From Leptobrachium leishanense (Eukaryota; Chordata; Amphibia; Anura; Megophryidae): a DNA stretch of 64,000 nt. Position numbers and translations under genes: made by a program. Below the pieces are notes generated by a model. The model had not been told where the DNA came from. It saw nothing but the letters and a program-made list of their open reading frames with translations, and searched no databases. Each line of letters opens with the position of its first letter. Within the stretch, counting starts at the first letter, position 1. The stretch is taken from the NCBI GenBank assembly GCA_009667805.1, contig CM019063.1, positions 352,122,942 through 352,186,941 on the forward strand, given 5' to 3'. Below are positions 1 to 11,010 of this stretch, one piece after another.

Positions 1-485
1 ACTCGAGGTCTCCGCACCGCCGTAGCTCTTCAGGGGCTTCAGTGAACCGCAGCATGTCGCCCCGCGTCAGCAGGCGATCATACTCTCCCTCCAGCATGTC
101 CTCCAGGCGCTGAAACACCGCCTCTGGGTCGACTCGTGGGGAAAGCAACAGTACACCTGCCTGCCACCCCAACTGCTCCCCCCTCAATGTCAGCTGTCGG
201 CGCTGGGAGACAGGGGCCCCTCCAGTCGGGTTGCGCAGGGGACAGCAGAGGCGTCTGAGTAGGGTAATGCCTCTAATAGAGTCCCGGGAGGACTCTCCAG
301 CCAGGGGCACCTAAGGTTTCCCCGTCCAGGATACAGCCAAGTGATAGGCCCCAAGCTGGCCGCCGAGAGAGTGCTCCGGCTGCCAAACCATCGTCTCTGG
401 TCCGGGAAGAATAAAGGGCCCTGGACATCTCGTCTCCGATGGCTAGCCGCTCCGGGGTCCAGGGCCTCTCCCATTCGCAGCCAGC
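1..485 (-). other. Unassigned region with coding-like minus-strand fragment
   Basis: Reading the minus strand over about positions 1-205 gives an uninterrupted stretch of roughly 68 codons rich in Leu, Arg and Glu, with a segment DPEAVFQRLEDMLEGEYDRL that looks like real amphipathic protein sequence. The frame runs off the left edge, so neither its start nor its full length is visible. I do not recognise the family. Positions 205-485 are GC-rich and carry only short overlapping frames. It could be a fragment of another mobile element, since everything to the right is repeat-derived. Confidence 0.2.
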
Positions 486-489
486 CACG

Positions 490-900
490 CCCCCAACTAT
501 TTCTTTTTACATGCAATTACTTCAAAGAAGAAAAAAACGCTCCCCGCCTAGACTCCCTGGGACGGGATTCTTCGTATACATTACTACATGGTTAAGGAAT
601 CCCTTATGAGAGCATATCGAGCTGAGCAACAGGGAGCTCCCTATTCAGATATCCTATTGTTCCCTGACCTCTCATCCCTCACAATGTCTCGACGCCGAGA
701 GTTTCAAACGGTGACGAAAATTCAACGTAACCGCAATGTGCAATACCGCTGGGTCTTTCCGACGAAGTTGCTGATCTGGAGAGATAATGGTCTACATGTG
801 GTCACGTCGGTGAAGGAGGGGATGCGGCTGCTGGTCTCCTGTAGTCTGGGCGACGAATATTCTCTGCCTAGAGCCCCGTCTACCGCACCATCTAGGTGTC
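490..900 (+). pseudogene. L1 ORF1 protein C-terminal remnant
   Basis: The translation first gives a YFKEEK segment (about 515-535). After a frame change it gives ILLFPDLSSLTMSRRREF and then a VQYRWVFPTKLL segment (about 640-770). FPDLS, a double Arg and YRW.FP are hallmarks of the C-terminal domain of L1 ORF1 proteins, which bind the element RNA as trimers. The N-terminal coiled coil and RRM are not visible. There are at least two frame breaks, so this is a relic. Confidence 0.65.
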
Positions 901-1572
901 TCCGGAGTGGCACAGGGATAACACCCTGAAATGATTCCAGTGTACTACAGTAACCTTTTTGCTCTGCCATTCTGGGCACTTCCCGAGTCCTGAGATTCAC
1001 TGGATCTCTCCCACTTCTGGGGGTGAGGGGACTCCGTGTCACATCCATATGATCTGAATGACCCGACTGAGGGCGATCTCATCCTGCTTCTGTTTTGTGT
1101 GGAGCGGAACTCTTCTGGTCTGGGATTTTTCATATGTTTGCTAGACATTTACCACACCCCCCCTCCCAGGCCTTCCTCCACATGCTCAATCCTACTTTAT
1201 TTTTCATGGAGGTCGTGAAGGTGTTTTTTTTGTCCTTTATGTACATAGTTTGTTTCTGAAACTGTTTCTACATACTTTTTGTGCCTGTTTTTCTTTTCCC
1301 TTCCCTTTTTCTTGGGGTGCATTGACTTTTTGCCTGTACCTGATTGGCCTTTTGAAGATGTGAAATGCAGTCCTCTTGTTCTGTTTTTTTTTTCTACCTT
1401 GCAGAACCCTGGTTTCTCGTACATTTACACCCAGTCCCTATTTGGTTCGGAAGGAGGTGGAATTCTGAGACTGATTCCTCTGAGTATATTGTGCTTACTG
1501 CTGGTTTTATGCTTTTGCCTTTAGTTTTTTGAACTGAAGCTCTACTCTAACAATGTCAAAGGGTTAAACAAA

Positions 1573-1634
1573 GAAAAAAAAAAGATGTCATCTGCGCTCG
1601 TTTCTATATATTTCCGCAGATGACATCTTTTTTT
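1573..1634. repeat. Short perfect inverted repeat with T/A-rich ends
   Basis: The arms AAAAAAAAGATGTCATCTGCG and its reverse complement flank about 20 nt. It lies in the decayed L1 between the ORF1 and ORF2 remnants. The stem would fold into a strong hairpin of about 21 bp. Nothing ties it to a known regulatory element; it may be the trace of a tiny foldback insertion. Confidence 0.6.
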
Positions 1635-1865
1635 TCTTGTTGTGTTTTATACATGAACTGGGTTGTTACTCCTGGCTGTTGCAGCCGCTCTGGCGAGAAC
1701 AGGCGCGACGCCATTTTTTCTAAAGTGTTAAACATGCACCACAAAGTCACGCACTTTATGCCGAGATTAAGAGACAAAACCCTGACTTGAACGGTCTCCA
1801 AGAAATGCACTTTTGCCGCCTCTCCCACCCAACCCTATATATGCCTCACTACACCGCTCAATACC

Positions 1866-4800
1866 ATGCTACCTCCCCCACTAAATCATGAGGGGGTCTC
1901 TCTCCTGGTGCATAATAGAGTGGCATTTGAGCTGCCCAAAGTTATTTGTGACGTTAATGGAAGATATTTAATATTGGTGTGCTCCCTAAATCATGCCCTC
2001 TATTGCCCAAACTCCAGCAAGCACTCCTTTCTCAGACGTGTTTTTACAAAGCTCTCTGAAGTTCAAGTGGGCAATGTTGTTATGTGTGGAAATTTCAACC
2101 TTTCTCTAGGCGGGGGTCATGCCTTCCAACTCCTCTCGACCAAAGACGCATTCTACCTGGAGTTTGTTCTCTGAACACCACATGTATGACTCCCGGTGCC
2201 TATTCCTATAGGTAGATTATACCTATTACTCCCTTACTCATGGCACCTACTCCAGGATAGATTATGTCTTTGTTCACAACTCAGCTTTGCAGGCTTTTAC
2301 TGATTGCTCTATTGGAAGTAACTCTTGGTCAGATCATGCCCCTCTCTTGCTCAATCTCTCCGATGCTTACGCCTCTTTTGGTAAATCCCCGTGGAGATTG
2401 AACGAGTCCTTACTGTCCCACCCTGAGGCTCGTCAAGAGCTACACGATGCCCTGCGGCATTACTTTAGAAAAAACGCCTCCCCAGACATCTCCCCCGTGA
2501 CTCTTTGGCACGCTCATAAAGCTGTGCTCAGAGGTATCCTTATTAAATAGGGCTCTAGACTGAAACGTGCTAGTCAACAACTTAAAATGCTGTTACTGAA
2601 AGCTACTGAAAGTTTTGTCTCTTCACAAATCTTCCCCTACCACACAACTGGCGCGCAACTTTAGTCCCTTATGTCGCAGTTGAGTGATATGCATATAAAA
2701 AAGGAATATGTGTGGCGAGCGCGCAGCTTAAATGCTAAATTTTATTTGTATGGCAGTAAAACGGATAGATTACTGGCTAATAAATTAAGAGGTCACTCCC
2801 AACGTACTAGGATTACACTAATCCAAACCGGGACATTTTGTTACCCAACCACAACAAATTGCTTACCAATTTGCTGCGTACTATTCCCAATTACATAACC
2901 TACGTCTCGACGCTGCGACCCCTCAACTCTCCCTGACATCACTTACCCTCCCTCAGCGCTCTCCTGCCCACCAGGAGTCCCTGACCAACCCAATAACGGC
3001 TCGAGAACTCACCGAGGTCCTGTCTTCACTACCTCCCCGTAAATTTCCAGGCCCAGACGGCTTTTCCGCCAAATATTACACGACATTCGTGGACCATCTG
3101 ACTCTGCATTTATTGGTGATGTTTAACTCCTCATTTGAGTCGGGACAGGCCCCCTTGACCTATGCCGAGCCACACTCGCCACCCTTCCTAAACAAGGGAA
3201 AGATCCAGCTAACTGCTCCAATTACTGCCTCATCTCCATTTTGAATGTAGACATTTATGCTTCGATCTTGGCCAATAGGCTAGCTCATGACGGACGACCA
3301 GGTGGGCTTTATTGTGGGTCGGCAGGGCACGGATAACACCATTAAACTCAATATTAAAGACTCCGTGACCCGACACCCTGTCTTCTCCAGTCCTTAAGAA
3401 AAAGCGTTAGACCTAACTGGATTTTTTACGCCATGTCCTCCTCAAATTTAATCTTCTTTACCTTTTAGAACAGCAACTTTGACTTGTACTCCTCGCCATC
3501 AGCTTGGATACTGAACGCAGGGTTTCTTTCTACGCCCATTGAGATTACTAACGGCTTTCTCTCCTCCTATACGCCTCGGCCCTAGAACCGCTGGCTCAAT
3601 TGTTTCGAGCTGAAGCCCGAATTACGGGCATGCAGATTGGGTTTAGGGACAGTAAATTAAGCCTCCTCGCAGATGATATTCTCACTATCAGACCCTGTGT
3701 TTTCTCCCCCCCCCAATCTTCATGACTCCTTATCTCACTATGGAAGGGTATCTTACCACAAAGATAATTTGGCCAAAACACATGCCCGCAGCCTTCAACT
3801 CCCACGCTCAGACCTCCTTTCCTTAAAATCTGCATATTATTACGATTGCGTACTACTTATCTAACATATCTGGGGATCAAGGTTTCCCGCACTACCCTCC
3901 ATCAACTAAACTATCACGCAGTGCTGTCCGTAATACGTGACTTTTGAGCGAAATGGCACCGCTTTGAATTTTCCTAGTTGGGACGGATAGAGACTGCTAA
4001 AATGACAGTCCTTCCCAAACTCCTGTAGGTGTTCCGGGCTCTCCCTCTTTCACCGAGGCCATCCTTTTTTTTTTTTTTTTTAAAGCCCTCCAGTCGATAG
4101 GGAATAATTTTGTTTGGAGAGGGAGGAAACCCCGGGTTGACTTTCAGCTACTCTCCTGCTTCGGTCGCCTTGGGGGGGGGGGGGGGGCCTGGGACTTTCC
4201 AACATACCGCTGCTCTATCACAAAGTGGCTTTTAAGGCTTTGCTTGGTTCCAATTTATCAGCGTCAACCCCCACAGTGGACTCTATCCATTTTCCCCTGC
4301 TTTACCCCTTTTAGACTGACGGACGCAGTCTGGCTCCCGACACGTATGCGCCTCGCTTGCCTGAACTTTTGCATCTGGCAAAATTGCTCTTAAATTGATG
4401 GGATTCCGTTAAACACCACTTGTGCCATTACCACCCACTCCACCTGGCTACGACATTGACGGCCTTGACATGCAAAATCTCTAACTTTACTGCTCGCGGT
4501 TGGCAATCTCTGGGAGTTACTCGGCTGGTTGATCTGTATAACCACCAGGGATTTTTGTCCTGTGACCTACTGGTTGCTAAATATAGTATTACCCCACCCC
4601 CTCCAATTTTGCTATTTGCATATTATTTGCATATTAAGACACTATTGGCAACGTATGATATGACGTCCCCTGGCGCGCTGTCTAAACCTGCGATGTCCCA
4701 CCTTCTCCAACTACCAGACTACTCTCCCTTTGCTATATACTTGTCAGCCTCGACCCCCACCCTGAAAAGTACGTTTCAATTGTCTTGAGAAAGAGACCTG

Positions 4801-5130
4801 TACATGTCCTTTTCTCCTGATCAATGGGCGGCATGCTTTGAGGGAGACTGAGGAGAATTTAGAAGCGCCTTCCTACACGAAGCAGGAAAAAAATTGCTGC
4901 ACCGCTGGTACTCAACTCCAGATTGCTCAGCCATTTCACATCCTAACGCTCCTCTACATGTTTGGAGATGCTCAAGTCCCGGGGCTCTTTATTCACATGT
5001 GGTGGTCCTACACTCAGTTGATGTTATTATGGATCGAGATTGTAGACTTTAGCAACCGGGTGCTGGACTTGGCCCTGACTTCTGACCCAGCTGTGCCCCT
5101 TCTCCAAAGGTTTCCAAAAGGGACCTCAGC
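1866..5130 (+). pseudogene. L1 ORF2 remnant: endonuclease, RT and C-terminal region
   Basis: Endonuclease fragments appear first: a C.NFNLSL motif near 2090 (the G.FN element of APE-type nucleases) and SRIDYVFV near 2255, then WSDHAPLLL near 2330, the conserved S.DH catalytic motif. RT fragments follow: FPGPDGFSAKYY near 3045, an NY.LISILNVD-type stretch near 3220, DQVGFIVGR near 3297, and LLADDIL near 3665, which matches the RT active-site LADD box. Further C-terminal pieces reach about 5130. Frames change repeatedly and stops are numerous. It encoded the nuclease/polymerase that copies the element at its target. Confidence 0.7.
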
Positions 5131-5138
5131 AGCACAAC

Positions 5139-6417
5139 CAGTGGTGTATCTTGGCCTATGCAGGTAGTTTCCAGGGGGCGGCACCCCGCCACTGAGTGTG
5201 ACCCGCCGCTGAGTGTGATACGGGGGGGGGGGGCAACTCCCCCCCCCCCGAGAGAGAGAATATTACCGGCCGGCATGTTACTTTCCTTCTACGAACGGTC
5301 ACTCGGCCGCTCGCCTGGGATCCAACAGCCGGCCACGATCTCGGAGTTCACGTGAACACGTGATCGCGGCTGGCTGGTGGATAGATCCCAGGTGAGCGGC
5401 AGAGCTTTATGCTGGCGGACGCTCTTAGGAGGAAAAGCAGGCAGCCGCCAGCAATGACTCGGAGGGGCCTGGCAGAGCAGATGAGACAGGAGAGGTGAGC
5501 CAGGGCGGCAAATCTATCCATAGGAGCCGGGGCGGCAAATCTATCCATAGGAGCCGGGGCGGCAAATCTATCCATAGGAGCCGGGGCGGCAAATATAGCC
5601 ATAGGAGCCGGGGCGGCAAATATAGCCATAGGAGCCGGGGTGGCAAATATAGCCATAGGAGCCGGGGGCGGCAAATATAGCCATAGGAGCCGGGGCGGCA
5701 AATATATCCATGTGTGAGCTGGGGGCGGCAAATATATCCATGTGTGAGCTGGGGCGGCAAATATATCCATGTGTGAGCTGGGGCGGCAAATATATCCATG
5801 TGTGAGCTGGGGCGGCAAATATATCCATGTGTGAGCTGGGGCGGCAAATATATCCATGTGTGAGCTGGGGCGGCAAATATATCCATGTGTGAGCTGGGGC
5901 GGCAAATATATCCATGTGTGAGCTGGGGCGGCAAATATATCCATGTGTGAGCTGGGGCGGCAAATATATCCATGTGTGAGCTGGGGCGGCAAATATATCC
6001 ATGTGTGTGCTGGGGGCAAATATATCCATGTGTGAGCTGGGGGCAAATATATCCATGTGTGAGCTGGGGGCAAATATATCCATGTGTGAGCTGGGGGCAA
6101 ACATATCCATGTGTGAGCTGGGGGCAAATATATCCATGTGTGAGCTGGGGGCAAATATATCCATGTGTGAGCTAGGGGCAAATATATCCATGTGAGTTGG
6201 GGGCAAATATATCCATGTGAGTTGGGGGCAAATATATACATATGAGCTGACCTGGGGGCAGGTGGGTTTTATTGCTGTGCAGCTCAAAGCGGAAAAGGTG
6301 GAGCCTAAAAAGGGTAAAAGGGTGGGGATTAACCAGAAAGTGGTGTGTCAAATTTAAATTGGGGTGTGCACGAGTTTAATCAGGCCTAGGGCAGCACAAA
6401 ACCTAAATACACCACTG
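5139..6417. mobile_element. Non-autonomous hAT-type element carrying a minisatellite
   Basis: Both ends carry the inverted repeat CAGTGGTGTAT, and both are flanked by the same 8-bp duplication AGCACAAC (5131-5138 and 6418-6425). An 8-bp duplication with CAG-type termini is diagnostic of the hAT superfamily. No transposase is encoded. Most of the interior is a tandem array (about 5500-6245). The insertion sits in the ORF2 tail of the L1 relic. The long minus-strand open frames through this segment are created by the repeat. Confidence 0.8.
5500..6245. repeat. 27-29 bp minisatellite, three unit variants in blocks
   Basis: About 26 units, sorted by variant. First come 27-bp units containing GGCGGCAAATCTATCCATAG (or a TATAGCC form), then 29-bp units containing GGCGGCAAATATATCCATGT, then 27-bp units in which GGCGG has become GGGGG and GTGTGAGCT is kept. 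The last few units are shorter. Block-wise sorting suggests successive rounds of local amplification. Because 3 x 29 = 87, every frame stays open through the middle block, which explains the long spurious ORFs of up to 297 codons. Confidence 0.9.
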
Positions 6418-6845
6418 AGCACAACGTAAATTGCTAGCTCATATCCCTGCTATATTATAGCTGCCTCGGTGGCTGGGATTCCCTACTCACGCCATGATTT
6501 TTGGTATATTTGGGATGTAGATCTGTGTGCCTGATATGTTTATAATGGCTGCTCAAGATATTGCATGCATTCTATTCCCCTCCTGTTTTTCTCCTACTCA
6601 GGCCTTTCAAGTACAATTGCCCCCACAATCGCCCTTTATTAATATTTTTTTCTCTTCCTCTTTTTGCTTTGTTTTCTCCTCGCTGTTCCTTCTCCGTTAC
6701 CGTGGTGTCTCTCTTACAGTCTCTATGTAAGTTATCTTTCGATATTTACCTTATTGTCTTATGATTGTTGTCAGCCTTGTATTTTGGCACTGTTTTGTAC
6801 TTTTTGAAAATGCAATTAAACTTTTTTTATTAGTATAAGAAGAAA

Positions 6846-7047
6846 AAACAGCAGTATGTGTTTCATAAGGTGGTTTGCTTGTAATGCACAAGTAAACTAA
6901 TTACAGCTTATGTAAGTGGTAGGGTCCCTTTAAAATTACTGGGGGGGGGTGTTTGTATAATTTTTTATTATACATTTAAAAACAAATGCTATGCTGGTTG
7001 TTAATACAGTTCAAATATTGGTTTAGTCTGAGGCTTGAGTAATATTC
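6846..7047. other. Short unassigned spacer
   Basis: AT-rich DNA between the 3' tail of the L1 relic and the U2-derived start of the next LINE. It contains a G run near 6940 and GGTCCCTTTAAAA near 6912, but nothing that can be assigned. Confidence 0.4.
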
Positions 7048-7088
7048 AACGTTTCTCGGCCTTTCGGCCAAGATCAAGTGTAGTATCT
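7048..7088 (+). pseudogene. First 41 nt of U2 snRNA (truncated pseudogene)
   Basis: Positions 7048-7088 match the 5' end of vertebrate U2 snRNA at about 37 of 41 positions, including the invariant AAGATCAAGTGTAGTATCT segment that contains the branch-point recognition region. In stem I the two changes leave GGCC/GGCC perfectly paired. Similarity stops abruptly after position 41, where the U2 continuation is replaced by unrelated sequence belonging to a LINE. There is no Sm site or 3' half, so it cannot be a working snRNA gene. Confidence 0.85.
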
Positions 7089-7549
7089 TTATACAGACAC
7101 CAAATCAAATCTCCCAACAATTGTAGAGCAGATCTATGCTATCTATTGATAGACAGATCAGTAGGAGACAGGAATGCTACCTATTGATAGATCCAGGAGG
7201 AGACAGGAAGACAAGCAATCCCTGCTCCACCTTCTGGTTGAGATCAATGGTGACAATGTGTCACCCTCTTGCTCTCCAGTAGGACCCAGAAAGAGATCAC
7301 CTTTTAAAACTGCCTTTTAGACAGGAAGGAGGCAGCACCTGCGGAGGGCTCAGACTTCACCCCTAGATTGCAAGGAAAAGACGGTAGGGCCTGCTGAGGC
7401 CTCCACACTTCCAGGGGTACCCTAGAGGGAGGAGAGTGGGCAAACAACTGTCCCTAACTTCCTGTACCCCAAAACCCCAGCATCCCAAAACTCTGTCAGG
7501 AACGGATTTGGCATAAAAGGATTGAACCTCCCTAGCATGGTTTCGGTAG

Positions 7550-9250
7550 TGGACCTTGACTGTTTCAAGCAGCAGCCCTCCTGGTACTATCCAGAAGGCT
7601 GTAGAGTGGCCAAAAGAACCAAGGTCACCTAGCAGCGGCAAGAAGATGACGATGATGGAGAAGACTGCCGTGACGTCAGAGACAAAGGTTAAGCACCTGG
7701 ATGCGGAGTCAGCAGAGACAACATCGTGGAATCCTCAGCAGCAAGAACAGCTACCACCGCAAAGCGTCCCAGGAAAAGGACCAGAGTCCCAGTCGGACCA
7801 GGGATTTTCCCTGGAGGAAAAGCCCAGCGTCCAGTCTTCCTGGGAGGCAACTTCTACATAACATTCTGTGACGTGCGTCACTTTAGACTTGGGGTACGTG
7901 GGCATGGAGATGGGTTTGGGGTGACTTTCGTTATTTTCATTGCCCTCGTGTGCAGAATGTGTGGTCTATGATTATATAAGAATGCATTCTCTAGTCTTTG
8001 TTACCTGCTATGTGTTTCTATCTGAATAGTTTGTAATCTGCTGTCTGTAGGTAATTAGTTTTGTGTTTGTCTAGCCTTGTTAGAAATGTTAAGTAATGTT
8101 TACTGTAACTGACCTAATGGAATTAGATTCATCATTCCAAGAAGTCAATGCTTGTGTCAGTATAATTAGGTTCCACTGGAAGAGGTTGTGAGTTTGTATA
8201 TACAAATGACCCATGTGTAACCGTATAAATCTATGTGTGTCCCTGATTAAAAAGGAGTTCCATTTCTAACCCTGAAAGACCTCCAGATCTACAGCCTCAT
8301 CTCATTTCTGGGGATATTAGCAGGCTGTATGTGTCCCAGTCCTTAAGCTTTGTCTAAGGACTGGAGGAAGGCATGGGGAGTCTGGCTGGGTAGAACAAGA
8401 CGGGGGTCCTGCAAGGAAGCGGCATTGGCACATGTGACCCTGTTGTGGTACAGAGATCTGTCACACATTCATTTTGTTGAACGTGTAAAAGGTTTTGGGA
8501 CAGGTTTCTCTCGGCTATGCCAGACTCCCCCATTCAGCCGGTTCCTGGGCAGCTGCCCGGTCTGGGAGGGGGAAGAGGAGGGTCACAGTGGTGATGAGGA
8601 ACCCCCACTCCTCTAGGAAAGAGAAAGCTTTTCTGGGGAGGAACTGCAAAATAGTACAGGATCCAATTCAGATAGAATATAATTTAAAAAAAACCAACGG
8701 TTTTTGGACTGGTAAGTCCATTACCCATCTACAGCAAAACGCAGCATCACCAAACTTATGCACTTACCCCAGACCTTCACCTTGGGCAAGTCGGCCGGTA
8801 TACTTTTCTACCGGGACCAGCGCAGGAACTGCAGGAAGTTTAACCAGCCTGGACATGAAAGCAAGAGCTGCAACGCCTGCAGAATCTGCAAGACAACCAA
8901 AGTAATGACTGCCCTCAGAATAGCCTGTACCAGATGCCAGGACCCAACCCACAGTTAGAAAGACTGCCGAAGGACCAGATCCTATGCAGAGGCAACCAAG
9001 AGAGGGCTCCCCACCACAGATTTCCTTAAACCATAAAAGGCAGAGACGGGTAAGGCGGCGCCCCCACCCTCCCACTGAGGCCCCTTTAGGCTGCAAAGTT
9101 TTTTGCAATCAAAAGGGCAGATGCCTTGCCAACAGAAGAAAGAGGAATTTCAGGAGACTGCAAGTCCTGACTGACCACCACAGCAGTTGGGACTGTCCTG
9201 GAAAGAAGAATCCAAGTAAATCATGTTTCATTCCAAGGTGGAGATTATGG
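7550..9250 (+). pseudogene. Tx1-type ORF1 relic with zinc knuckle
   Basis: Open fragments run from about 7556 to 7860 and, after the inserted LTR, from about 8600 to 9250. Around 8685-8720 the translation gives KTNGFWTGK. At 8773-8900 it gives GILFYRDQRRNCRKF, then a P/GHESKSCNACRICK stretch, the remains of CCHC nucleic-acid-binding fingers. This resembles the RNA-binding ORF1 protein of Tx1-clade LINEs. Frames shift several times, so it is non-functional. Confidence 0.55.
7867..8465. mobile_element. Solo LTR (599 bp) with 5-bp target duplication
   Basis: The segment starts TGTGAC and ends GTCACA, so the 6-bp termini are inverted repeats of TG...CA type. It is flanked on both sides by CATTC (7862-7866 and 8466-8470). 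Inside are a TATA-like box TATATAAG near 7973 and ATTAAA near 8247, in plus-strand order. This is the signature of a solo LTR left by recombination between the two LTRs of an endogenous retrovirus or LTR retrotransposon. No internal coding region remains. It disrupts ORF1 of the Keno-like LINE and is therefore younger. Confidence 0.75.
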
Positions 9251-9379
9251 AGAAGGAGGAGAAATGCAACTCCTTGAGAAAGCTCCACTCAGCCCACACA
9301 CCTTTGAGTTTAAGGATTTAGACGGCTGGCTGCAGCAGGGGAAGGAAGGGGGTCGCAAAGGTATTCCACGACTACTACA

Positions 9380-10830
9380 GCAACCTCTACTCCCACAAGG
9401 ATACCGACAGAGAAACCGCTGAGAGATTTTTGTCCGGCTTCAATAAGATTGTCAACGTACAATGTAAGACCCTCCTGGATGCCCCCCCCCCTTGAGCATG
9501 GACGAGATGAACTCCGCTGCCAGATCCTTCAGGAAAATAAAACCTCTGGGCAGCAATGGTCTACCTGCAGAGCTATAAATGGCATTGTGGGACCTTGTGG
9601 TCCCAGATCTGCTTCAAATGCATCAGCAGAAACCGGACATCAGAGGGATATGACCACCGTGCAGGTAGGAGCTGAAGTGCAGGCTCTACATGGATGACGC
9701 CACCATCTTGTGTGTAAATACCAGAACCGTGAGGGAGCTAATCAAAACCTGCAATGACTTTGAAAGGGCATCAGGAGTCATGGTCAACTATGGGAAATTA
9801 AAGTACATGCTCTTTGAGAGTTGGGAATGGGGCCTCAGACCCCAACCCCTTAACCCAGACACACAATATCAAGGTCCTGGATGTCTGGTGTGGCAGGTAG
9901 GGGGTGGCCCTGAAAAGCTGGCAGGAGCGAATGTCATAGGTCCAACAGAAGTTTTGGTTTTGGAGCCTCAGAGAACTTACCATTGAGGAGAAGAAGCTGG
10001 TACAGCAGAACAAGATCCTTACCATGTTGCAGTATGTGGCGAATGCCTGGCCCCTTCTGGCTACTGTCGGAAGGGCAATCTCCGAGGCAGTCTTCCAATT
10101 CATCTGGGGCTCAAAAAGAGGTTGTGCGTGGAGGATATTCAGAGATGTCGGAACTGGCATTGCGGGCAACTCCATGACCCACTTTTTCCTCATGCTTCAG
10201 GGGCCTCAGCTAAATGAAGTGGATCAGCTCCATCTCTTAAAACCGGATGAGGTCCTGGTTCTAACCTGACGTCGGAAAGTTTGTGTGTCAGTTCTATCTG
10301 TAGGAAATGAAGATGTGGTCTCCTCAGACTATCCACAAGCTCAGAGCAAAAGATGCACTAGAAACAATCCCCAGGCTGCCGGAAGCTACGTGTCTTACTG
10401 TTTGTGAGAATGCGTCTTCAAGTAGGCTGACGAACAGACATAAGGACTTTGCCTGGATGGCCATTAAAGGAGGCCTCCCCTCAGGACATCTATGCATGTC
10501 AGGGGGCGGTGCAGGTATAGGCACTGCACGCAGTGCGTAGTTGAGGAAACTGCGCTGCCCTTGTTTTGGGAGTTCCCGTTCGCACAGGCTCTTCTGATGG
10601 CCCTGAAGAGGGATCTCCGAGACTCTGTTCGGTCACAGACCTTGTCGCACAACTCAACGCTTTACGGCCTCTTTCCTGGAACTCATACCGTGGGCGTATT
10701 GCTCAGGCGTGGCGACTGATGTGCTGGGTCAAGTATGCCTTGTGGTTCGCCCAGAACTGCATGTTGTTGCGCCATGAGGAAGTCAACGTTGGTGACTGCC
10801 GTAGACTGATCCAAATGCATGCTACATGAA
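9380..10830 (+). pseudogene. Tx1-type ORF2 (reverse transcriptase) relic
   Basis: The translation gives VFHDYYSNLYS near 9360, then an SFRKIKPLGSNGLPAELY-type stretch near 9520 corresponding to the PG.DGL.EFY region of LINE RTs. LYMDDATIL follows at 9685-9712 as the catalytic YMDD box, then SGVMVNYGKL near 9772. Near 10490-10600, RYRHCTQCVVEETALPLFWE-like fragments match the Cys-containing C-terminal region. About 400 codons expected between the DGL and YMDD boxes are missing, so an internal deletion is certain. It would have been the element's endonuclease/polymerase. Confidence 0.6.
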
Positions 10831-11010
10831 TATGCTGTTCTGGACAGGCTCGCTAGAAAAGAGGACGACTGACTTCCAGCTGGTTTTTTTCTATGCTTTA
10901 ATTCCCTCTCCCCCCTGCCTCGCTCTCCTCCCATTGCCCCCTCTTCCACCCTCGTATACTGTATGTTCGATTGGGAGGTACTGGGACTCATGCGAATAAA
11001 GGTGACTTCC

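Larger units (their letters stand above)
486..6845 (+). mobile_element. L1-clade LINE, decayed, split by a hAT-type insertion
   Basis: Remnants occur in the order expected for an L1-type non-LTR retrotransposon: the ORF1 C-terminal region (about 490-900), then endonuclease, reverse transcriptase and C-terminal pieces of ORF2 (about 1866-5130). The 3' part resumes at 6418 and ends near 6840 with a sequence containing GCAATTAAA followed by A-rich DNA. The 5' part is missing or unrecognisable. Many stops and frameshifts show it is long dead. An element with 8-bp target duplications (5139-6417) interrupts the last part of ORF2; removing it rejoins the frame at AGCACAACGTAAATTG. Confidence 0.75.
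7048..11010 (+). mobile_element. Tx1/Keno-like LINE with U2 snRNA 5' end
   Basis: The U2-derived 5' end is followed by a 5' leader, an ORF1 relic with Cys/His zinc-knuckle residues (about 8770-8900), an ORF2 relic with a YMDD polymerase box (about 9690), and a 3' end with AATAAA near 10996. Zinc-knuckle ORF1 plus this type of RT is typical of the Tx1 clade. Keno, a Tx1-clade family of fish and amphibians, is known to insert into U2 snRNA genes, which would explain the chimeric start. No U2 sequence follows the 3' end here. A solo LTR (7867-8465) interrupts ORF1, and ORF2 has large internal deletions. Confidence 0.65.

Noticed and set aside
5500..6245. CRISPR-like array of regular repeats
   Set aside because: Units are contiguous with no unique spacers, and the context is a vertebrate transposon.
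5348..6287. Long minus-strand open frames (239-297 codons) rich in HTWIYLPPQL-type repeats
   Set aside because: They follow the 27-29 bp minisatellite exactly; several frames on both strands are open simultaneously, which is an effect of the repeat and not of coding.
7048..7088. Functional U2 snRNA gene
   Set aside because: Only the first 41 nt are present; the Sm site and the 3' stem-loops are missing.
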